From Bugulina stolonifera (taxonomy: Eukaryota > Bryozoa > Gymnolaemata > Cheilostomatida > Bugulidae), in NCBI GenBank assembly GCA_935421135.1, contig OW285194.1, positions 10,873,376 to 10,937,375 on the forward strand: DNA of 64,000 nucleotides. The letters run 5' to 3'. The first letter of the stretch is position 1. Every line of letters starts with the position of its first letter. The notes below the pieces were generated by a model. That model was not told the DNA's origin. It did not search any database and saw only the letters and a list, made by a program, of their open reading frames with translations. The position numbers and the translations under genes were made by a program. Shown here piece after piece: positions 56,901 through 64,000 of this stretch.

Positions 56901-57581
56901 GTCATTCAGGTGGAAAATATCTTTTCCTAGGATTATCAATATGACGCAAATCAGGCAAGGTTAGTCTTGCAATGCACTACTTTTAGGTGTACATGCAAAG
57001 TCATCCGTGTGTATTTATATCTACTTGGTGTTATTTTTGAGAGACCAAAGAGGCCCCTGCACAACTAATTCTTCTACAGGTGATTTCCGCTGGGTCTGAC
57101 CTCCTGTTAAACATGGCTTCTGTGTTATACGATGATGAGGTGTTCGAAGAACCATCTAAGTTTAAACCAGAAAGATATCTGACTGGAGATATTTCTCTGA
57201 AGAAACAAAGGACTATTCCATTTGGTATTGGTAGGTTGGTCCCTTTGCATAGAGAAGGACATAAGTAAACAATCTAATTGTCACTTTCTTGGATTAGCTG
57301 CCATTTACAGTAGCTACTAGGCTAATTAGGCTAAATTATAAATAAAATCAGACACCAGTTTTAAAACATGGACAAGTTGAAACATGGCTGTAAGTAAGTT
57401 GCATAGTTGGTCATTCTTATGTTCTCCTGTCAGAGTTATTGTTTAGGGGATGCAACTGCATAAAACAATGTTGAATATTTGCGTTTGTGATAATTTAGAG
57501 GAGTTGCATTCTTTTTATTTTGCTATTTGTGTGTCCAAACCTCAATCCTAACACACAAAAAGATCTCATTGCGAATTTACA

Positions 57582-57845
57582 TATAGCATGGGTTTACATG
57601 TAGTACGGATTTACATGTAGTACGGATTTACATGTAGTACGGGTTTACATGTAGTACGGGTTTACATGTAGTACCGATTTACATGTAGTACGGATTTACA
57701 TGTAGCACGGATTTACATGTAGTACGGATTTACATGTAGTACGGATTTACATGTAGCATGGATTTACATGTAGTACGGGTTTACATGTAGTACGGATTTA
57801 CATGTAGTACTGACTCACATGTAGTACGGATTTAAATGTAACACT
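57582..57845 (+). repeat. 17-bp minisatellite in P450 copy 2 intron 6
   Basis: About 15 copies of TTTACATGTAGTACGGA with substitutions such as GGG for GGA and CACGG for TACGG. Absent from copy 1 intron 6. Confidence 0.88.
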
Positions 57846-58067
57846 TGCAGTAAGTTCAAGTTCAGGGATTAGTGACTCTTTTTTGTAGGTCGAAGAGCGT
57901 GTCTAGGAGAGAGCTTGGCTAAAGTTGAACTCTTTCTCTTTTTCGTGAATTTCCTGCAGAAATATGACATTAAACTTCCGGAAGGGTCAAAGGTCAACTT
58001 AGCACCAAATGCAGGAATTATAACAGTGCCTGATCCATATGACATCATATTCACACCAAGGGAGTAA

Positions 58068-58377
58068 AATGTTACTGAACTATGACCAGTTCTGATTTTC
58101 TCCAAAGCTTGCATAACTACTGGCTCATTTTATTGACTTTACCAGTGCTATCATTGACTTGGTTACAATTAAATGCAGACTTGCACTGCATAATGTTTTG
58201 ACTTGAGCCAGCACAGACTTGACTTGGCCATTCAGCTCGTACACTTTCATAATTATGTTCTCCTTCATTAATTAAAGAAACTTTTAGCATATTTTCGAAC
58301 AGTTTATCATGGCTCCTAGGTGTTCTGTAACCGAGGGAAGTGTGGTTATAACTTATAAGGGAGCATGCCATGTGCAC
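58068..58377. other. 3' flank of P450 copy 2
   Basis: No gene recognised and no convincing polyadenylation signal directly after the stop. Confidence 0.4.
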
Positions 58378-58672
58378 CAGCCTCAATCTTAGTGGTTATA
58401 CTGCCAGCAGGCGTGTACCATCATTTTTATTTAATAGCTAGTTTTCCCCATAGAGTCAGTATGAACCTGATAGTGTAGTGGTAGAGTGCTTGATTATCAT
58501 TCATAAGGACCTGGGTTAAATCTCACCAGAGCGTGATTTTTTTTCATTTTATGCATAGTAAAATGCTAATCTTTTAGCCACTGTGAAATTAAGTAGATAG
58601 CTATACAATACTATTCTATAAGATTGCATGCACTGTGTACCCACTTCATTTGTTCCACTTCAAACACTGGAA
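58378..58672 (+). mobile_element. tRNA-derived SINE, family B, copy 3
   Basis: CCTCAATCTTAGTGGTTATA, CTGCCAGCAGGCGTGTACC, tRNA-like ACCTGATAGTGTAGTGGTAG and a decayed B-box GGGTTAAATCTC, ending TGTGTACCCACTTCATTTGT then CACTTCAAACACTGG. Same layout as copies 1 and 2. Confidence 0.8.
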
Positions 58673-61000
58673 ACATTTTCTCAACAAAATGTGGCAGTTG
58701 TCTTTGGAGCTCTAATTGTGGTCTACTGGCAACTATTATTACATGTAGGTGACCAATGCTTCTTGCTGTAATAGTGTTATCATTGATTACAGTGTGAACC
58801 TAAGTTTGAATTACAGATAATAAGTTTGAATTATTTGAAGCCGTTTATATAGTGCTCAGGCGGACAGTTTGAACCAACCAAGTTTTGAATTGCAGAGATA
58901 CTTGCTGAATTCAAACTCCAAGGGCTAATAGTTTAAACTAACCAAGTTTTTTAATTATCCGTGGCTGAATTAAGCAGGTTCCACCGTATGTTGCTTTTGT
59001 AAGAATTAATCTGGTAAGAATTGTCTAAATTTAGCTGCTAATTTGCTGTTAAGTCTGCTATTATATTTTATATAGTTTGGTTAAGACCAATAAACGGTGT
59101 GTGAGCAGTTTGCTTTTACTCTGCAGTTGCATTTTGTGGTATTGTTTATGCTGGTATCTGTAGGTTGAACCTCAGCTAACCAAAGTTTGTGTTTGTTGTG
59201 GCCATCTAGTATTTGTTTGTATTTGGCATGCATGAGTACCTTAATTTTAAGGTCTTTTTTGTTGAACACTTAACTATGAAAACAAATCAGACTTACTAAG
59301 TAGGGCTATGACTACATGTATGTGCTGTAGATCTTCACACTAGATAAAATAACCACAGTAATAAAATAAATGCTACAGAGTTAGACACATACATTTGGGA
59401 GCTAAAAGAGAGCAAAATTGAGTTTGGCATTAAATGGGGAAATAATAGAAACATGCACTATATACTCCAACATAACAGAAATGTGCAGTGTATGCAACTA
59501 TGAAAAGTACTTCTAAAACCAGAGTTATGCTCTCTCAACAAATGCAATGAACTCATCAGCAGCGAATGCTGACACGCAAGAAAGAACAACAATGAGTGGC
59601 AAGGTGCAGATGATAGAACAACTGTAGCATGTAGAGTCCCTAAATGTCCAAGTCTTGAAGAGTGCACACTCATGAAGTGGTAGTTGCATCAGGTAAGCAT
59701 CAGTGAAAACTAATATTTCAATGCCTTAGCTACTACAGTGTATATAACTAATGATTTTTAGTTATCTCAGGTAAGAAAGCGAGGATTTGTAGAGATCGAA
59801 TTATTTTTTCTAATCGTAGATGTATGGTGTTTGAAATTGTTTAGCCCAAGCTGATGGCAAGACATACCCAAACTACCAATACCAAAACAGAGTTAAGAGT
59901 CCTAGTAAAGCCATTGCATTCATTGATTCCTAGTAGACCTATGCGTGTATCAAATGGTGGCCCCATGTGCATGGTTGTATGATAGTTCTACAAGCAGTGG
60001 TTCATTGACTTTGCAATTTGAAGTTCTACTCTTACTTAACTTGGAGCATTTTCTTATGGCAACAGTATACTTGCTACCTGTATATAACTTACCGCGCATA
60101 TCTCTTTCATCAGCAGGTATGTGCTGGTATACCAAAAACATATAAACCAGTAATATGATAGTAGAGTTCAATCATTATAATATTATTCAATAAAGCATTT
60201 TCAAGTGCCTGGTAATAAATTCCTATGAAGCTTTGAATGTGCCAAGTATCTATTGGTCACAATCATATCTAGCAGAAGAGACTCAGCTTAAAGATTTTAC
60301 TGTAGATGAGAATAGTAACAGCATACTACTGTAACAGAACCAAGAAAGTTTATTTAGCCAGTAAAATTGCCATGTCAGGGAATTTTGGTTAAACTGTCGT
60401 TTACCTTAAACAGTCTAATGATGACCTAAACTTTCTTATCATATCAAAAGTTTCTATGTCCCCCTTTAACCACTTTAATCAAGGTACCATATGCAGTAAT
60501 CGTAACAAGGGTACATGACAAAACCTGCTCACGCAAAAAGTTCTACTCAGTGACGGTAACCACAGTGTGGTTAATATACTATCATATGCAAGAGATCGGG
60601 TGATTTTACTGATAAATTCTACAGTAACATAATTAAAAGTTACACCATCATGTAGATAAAACACGCTGATTATTATGGTTCATAGACTGATTACCTGAAG
60701 CAGAGGGGAGAAAACCCAGTTAGGTCATCAACATCACAAAGAGCCCACTAGCACACCAAGACTAACAGGGGCTGTAAAGGCGGACTGTGGCACTGTAATA
60801 ATGAAGGGGCAATGCCAAAACCTCACAAGAGCATTCCAGTAAAACCTAATAGGTATATACAGAACTACCAACTTCTTCAGGGTCTACCTACTTTCTGTAT
60901 CATCACTGCTAATGTTTGAATGTATTAAATAAAAATACAATTATTCAATTACAATATTGCTAAAGCACACTCCAGTTAGTGTTGAACTTTGAACCCTCAC
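58673..61000. other. Intergenic region between P450 copies 2 and 3
   Basis: No coding exon is supported. The segment 60,065-60,250 is the duplicate of the 3' flank at 44,735-44,930. Other short frames show no conserved pattern. Confidence 0.45.
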
Positions 61001-61010
61001 AGTGGTCAAA

Positions 61011-61062
61011 GTGGGGGGGGGGGTCGCAAAGAGGGGGGTTCGTGGGGGGAGGGGACGCAGTC
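61011..61062 (+). other. G-run cluster with quadruplex potential
   Basis: Runs of 11, 6, 6 and 4 G with short loops within about 50 bp, so a G-quadruplex on the plus strand is plausible. It lies 1 kb upstream of P450 copy 3. Confidence 0.55.
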
Positions 61063-61099
61063 CCCCATCATGAATTTCAGGGGGTCCCTCAAACTGGTA

Positions 61100-61663
61100 G
61101 ACCCACTACAGATTACTACTATTTAACAACAATAAAAATTGGACCGTATTTTACCGTATGATCTTGGACCATATTTTAACCTGAAGTTCTTGGATTTTGC
61201 ACCATTTCAGTGTCTAATTTTGATAGAGTTTCCAATTTCCCGAACCCTCTCTGCCGGAGCGTTTGAGTGCTTTGCGCCCTCAATTGATTATGGCTGCTAC
61301 CTTAGAGACCCCCCACCTGTTTTCTTAGACTCTGACCACTGGACCCTTATGTAATCGAGTTGAACTATTAACTAATATGTGCTTGTACATGATTGGTATA
61401 CTATTGGCAATCATAATGTGGTAACTGGCTAACAGCTGAGTGTGAGCCTAATTCTTCCATATATTTACCCCCAGATAGATATTTTGTATGAATAGCTCAG
61501 ATGTGGGTTCCTAGTCCACAAGTACTACAAGCAGTAATTCTAAATCTAGATTAGACAAAATTAGTGATAAAGACATTACGACCGAAGTAGACTCTAACTT
61601 CACTGCTCACTGGATTGGAGTCATTTACAGTGTTGAATCTGCCTGTGACAGCTTGGTAAGCTA
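61100..61663. other. 5' flank of P450 copy 3
   Basis: The part from about 61,500 aligns by eye with 51,080-51,290 upstream of copy 2 (ACTACAAGCAGTAATTCTAA versus ACTACAAGTAGTGATCCTCA), so it belongs to the duplicated unit. Confidence 0.5.
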
Positions 61664-61729
61664 ACATGTTACTGATGTCATGTAGGATAGCATATAAATA
61701 TGCTGTCCTACATGACATCAGTAACATGT
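61664..61729. repeat. Near-perfect 66-bp palindrome
   Basis: Arms of 32 nt (61664-61695 and 61698-61729) differ at one position and are separated by two bases. The arm contains ACTGATGTCATGTAGGATAG. Only a single arm is present at the matching place upstream of copy 2 (about 51,261-51,292). Confidence 0.9.
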
Positions 61730-61826
61730 AACACAATGTCTAAATTTAGATATTCTGTCCTAGAAGAACTTGTTGTTTGCAATCACAGTATGCAATCACA
61801 GTACGTTCTAACCAGTGCTCAAAATG

Positions 61827-61895
61827 GAACAAACAAGGTGGTTACAAGGTGCATGCAATCTTACAGATTAGTATTGTATAGCTATTCACTTAATC
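61827..61895 (-). mobile_element. SINE family B, tail fragment
   Basis: Matches the 3' part of the family in reverse orientation: AAGGTGCATGCAATCTTACA and GATTAGTATTGTATAGCTAT, as at 10,735-10,780. It lacks the tRNA-like region. Confidence 0.65.
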
Positions 61896-62097
61896 GGCAC
61901 TTGACAGTGAAGTCTCATTAGATTATTACTGTAAGATAGCATTATTCAAGTGAATAATAATTTTCAGATGTATAAAAGATTCCATATGAATTTTGTGCTT
62001 AAAAGTTAATTTTGCTCTAACCTAATTCTGCTCAGTTTAAAGTTGCAAAGACAATTAAATTTTACTCTAACTGCAGGTCTCTGAGGGTTCCATCACG

Positions 62098-62584
62098 ATG
62101 TTTGAGTACGTTGTCAGCGGTGATAAAGGAATGGTAACAATGGTTATGGCTGGGGTGGCTACTCTCCTCTTCATTCTTTACCTCAGCAGAAAGAGAAATA
62201 AGTACCCACCTGGACCTCTCGCTCTACCTTTAATTGGTAACATCCACCAGATTCTTCTGATTGGCTCTATCACAAAGTTCTGCGAGAAATACCGCAGGAT
62301 ATATGGAAATGTAAGCAATGTACTGTTGTTTTTGTTTCTAGTAATCCAGAGTGGGTACATGTGCCTCAACACATGAGTAAATGTTTACAGATGTAGCGTA
62401 ATTTAACTATTGCTTGCAAAGATTGAGTGAGTAGTTGAACTTCAGAGTCATTTTATCCAACTGGAATCAGATAGTCGATGACAACACTTCCATTTATTTG
62501 ATTCTAGGGGCATACAGATAATGTGTCATAAAATTTGTGCTAACAATGTGAATGCTGAAAACCAACATCAACTTTAACAACCAA

Positions 62585-62616
<32 letters not shown>

Positions 62617-62617
62617 G

Positions 62618-62676
<59 letters not shown>

Positions 62677-62677
62677 C

Positions 62678-62712
<35 letters not shown>

Positions 62713-63819
62713 CTACTTACTTACTTACTTACTTACCTACTTACTTACTTACTTACTTACCTACTTACTTACTTACTTACTTATTTGCTTTTGACTAAAG
62801 TGCTTTTATTTGCGCTATTCACCTCCTTATTTGGTCTGAAAATGTCTGAAAATGTGTCGGCTCATACAACAAATGACAAAAATTGCAACGTATTCCCAAT
62901 TTGAAGGTGTTTTCTATGAGAATTGGAAGTCATACACGAGTTGTGGTGTCTGGATATGAAGCCATGCATGAATTATTAATAAAGAATGCCGACCGCACCA
63001 GCGGTCGATCCATGATGTCTTTCTCTGCTGCATATAGAGAAAGGTATAAGAGCAGGCCGGGTACGTACTTCTACACAACTCTTTTCTATTATTATAATTC
63101 AAAAAGGCACTCTTACATGCACAATCATGTATATATATTTTTGCAGGGAATTTGTACTTGGTGTCAGTACTGCATGGTAGCATGGAGACTCTGATACTAT
63201 TTATCCTTCATAATGGTCCAACTTGTGTGTTAGATGTAGTCATGTAGTTGTGTAGTTTCTCTGGTGGAAAGCCAAATGAATAGTCATTTCTCCCAAAGTT
63301 AAAGTATTTCATCGGGGGACCTAAATTACATCACTTATTTTCAGGAATCTTCTGGGCCCCATTTCCCCACTGGAAGAATATTCGAACATTTTCGTCGCTG
63401 ATACTGAAAGATGGAGGAATAGGAAAAGCCGCATTCGAACCACAGATCATAGAAGAAGTAGAGAGATATATTCAGACCTATATACAGCCATATATAGGTC
63501 AACCAATTAATTTGCAGTACAGTCTACCCAAAGCTACAGCCAACGTTGTCTCCCAACTTGTGTTTGGACAGCGTTTTGATTATGACGACAAGGATTTTGA
63601 AATTTTGACCCAATTTCTAAGTGATAGCGTGAGAGCTACGGCTAGAACAGCTGTCATTAACAATATTCCAATACTTAGTAGCCTGATTAACGTAACCAAA
63701 AGTCAGGTAGTAGCGAACCAAGCGGATAGTGTCGCCGTATTCAAGAAGCTCATAAGAGAAAATAAAGAGAATTTAGATCCCAACACCCCTCGATGCTGAT
63801 TCAGTTGATTTTTATTCAG
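62098..63819 (+). pseudogene. Cytochrome P450, array copy 3, frameshifted and cut by the window end
   Basis: Exons 1-3 are visible: 62098-62310, 62907-63060 and 63345-63819; exons 4-7 would lie beyond the window. Exon 1 encodes a membrane helix and the [12 protein letters not shown] hinge; exon 2 [18 protein letters not shown]; exon 3 [11 protein letters not shown] and [15 protein letters not shown]. Near the end of exon 3 a 26-bp deletion relative to the other copies (at about 63,790) shifts the frame, giving a TGA at 63797-63799 right after PNTPRC, although the exon 3 donor (TTCAG|GTTTGT) is still present. The N-terminus is five residues shorter than copy 1. Unless the allele or assembly is at fault, this copy is also inactive. 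It is closer to copy 2 in the second half of exon 3 and to copy 1 just before. Confidence 0.82.
62585..62783 (+). repeat. TTAC microsatellite in P450 copy 3 intron 1
   Basis: About 50 units of TTAC with occasional TTACC and one TTACG. It occupies the same intron as the 1.2-kb array of copy 2. Confidence 0.95.
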
Positions 63820-63852
63820 GTTTGTGACTTGTTTTTTATGTAATATTGTAAT

Positions 63853-64000
63853 GGTTTTTGGGGGGTTGCGCTGTCGTCCCAAGACGACTCTCGTGTCCAA
63901 AATGAAAAGCCTATGAATGGTGCTAGGCCTTTTCAATACATGAAAGATCAACAGGTACTAGTAACTATTCAAGATGACCCATAGTCGATGCTTGTTTACT
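63853..64000 (+). repeat. Dispersed repeat C, copy 2, cut by the window end
   Basis: Contains GTCGTCCCAAGACGACTCTC, ATACATGAAAGATCAACAGG and ATAGTCGATGCTTGTTTACT, collinear with 44,949-45,125. It lies in intron 3 of P450 copy 3; copy 2 lacks it there. Confidence 0.6.

Larger units (their letters stand above)
52317..58067 (+). pseudogene. Cytochrome P450 pseudogene, array copy 2
   Basis: Same seven-exon layout as copy 1: 52317-52544, 54053-54206, 54488-54990, 55413-55556, 56284-56423, 57080-57230, 57889-58067. Splice sites are preserved and the peptide is clearly homologous, including helix C WKNIR, helix [10 protein letters not shown], helix K EVQR and haem loop GRRACLGE. Three disabling changes are visible: a TGA at 52446-52448 replacing the Gly codon of the PPGP hinge; a C-run expansion in exon 3 near 54,928 (eight C, net +2 relative to copies 1 and 3), which shifts the frame to the exon end; and a TAG at 55484-55486 replacing the Trp codon after helix I. 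Preserved splice sites and high similarity suggest recent inactivation. Sequencing error is unlikely for three separate lesions. Intron 1 holds the large TTAC/TTGC array. Confidence 0.9.

Noticed and set aside
60979..61354. Gly-rich and downstream frames near the G-run
   Set aside because: The first is a translation of the G-run; the second has no conserved pattern or splice support.

Overview
This is nuclear DNA from an intron-rich, AT-rich animal genome. All five single-copy or intact genes are split by GT-AG introns and match metazoan families (SLC25, BABAM2, NF-kB/Rel, NUDT14, clan-2 cytochrome P450). Gene density (about seven loci in 64 kb), short introns and many tRNA-derived SINEs, foldback elements and minisatellites suggest a compact invertebrate genome. 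A sponge or another early-branching marine animal would fit, but the sequence alone does not settle the phylum.

Layout. 1-4.5 kb: gene-free, with a C-rich minisatellite and three foldback elements. 4.55-9.29 kb (-): complete SLC25A45/47/48-like mitochondrial carrier, 8 exons, 312 aa. 9.3-12.2 kb: divergent intergenic region with a SINE. 12.17-17.34 kb (+): complete BABAM2/BRE, 10 exons, 386 aa. 18.66-29.26 kb (-): complete NF-kB/Rel factor, 13 coding exons, 593 aa, with no ankyrin repeats and a Gln/Met/Pro-rich C-terminal half; one 4.3-kb intron carries a putative TTAA-flanked element. 29.3-33.8 kb: SINEs and a 5'-truncated LINE. 33.83-36.18 kb (+): NUDT14-type Nudix hydrolase, 5 exons, 254 aa, with an unusual C-terminal hydrophobic segment.

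38.7-64 kb holds a direct tandem array of three cytochrome P450 units on the + strand. Copy 1 (39.47-44.02 kb) is intact, 7 exons and 496 aa. Copy 2 (52.32-58.07 kb) carries two nonsense codons and a frameshift. Copy 3 (62.10 kb to the window edge) carries a 26-bp deletion that shifts the frame. A complete Ty3/Gypsy-type LTR retrotransposon (45,716-50,717) with two identical 382-bp LTRs, a 5-bp target duplication and one open 1372-codon gag-pol frame sits between copies 1 and 2, so it inserted very recently.

The neighbours do not form a pathway: each gene is an independent housekeeping, signalling or detoxification locus. The most interesting structure is at the RNA-processing level. An NF-kB splice donor is the first unit of an in-frame 33-bp tandem repeat in which every unit carries the same donor-like GTAGGT, and a P450 intron carries a similar array of AGGTAAAC units. 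The P450 array also shows sharp identity breakpoints suggesting gene conversion, and a chimeric 5' junction. All exon joins below were checked for reading-frame phase by hand; no alignment or database search was possible.
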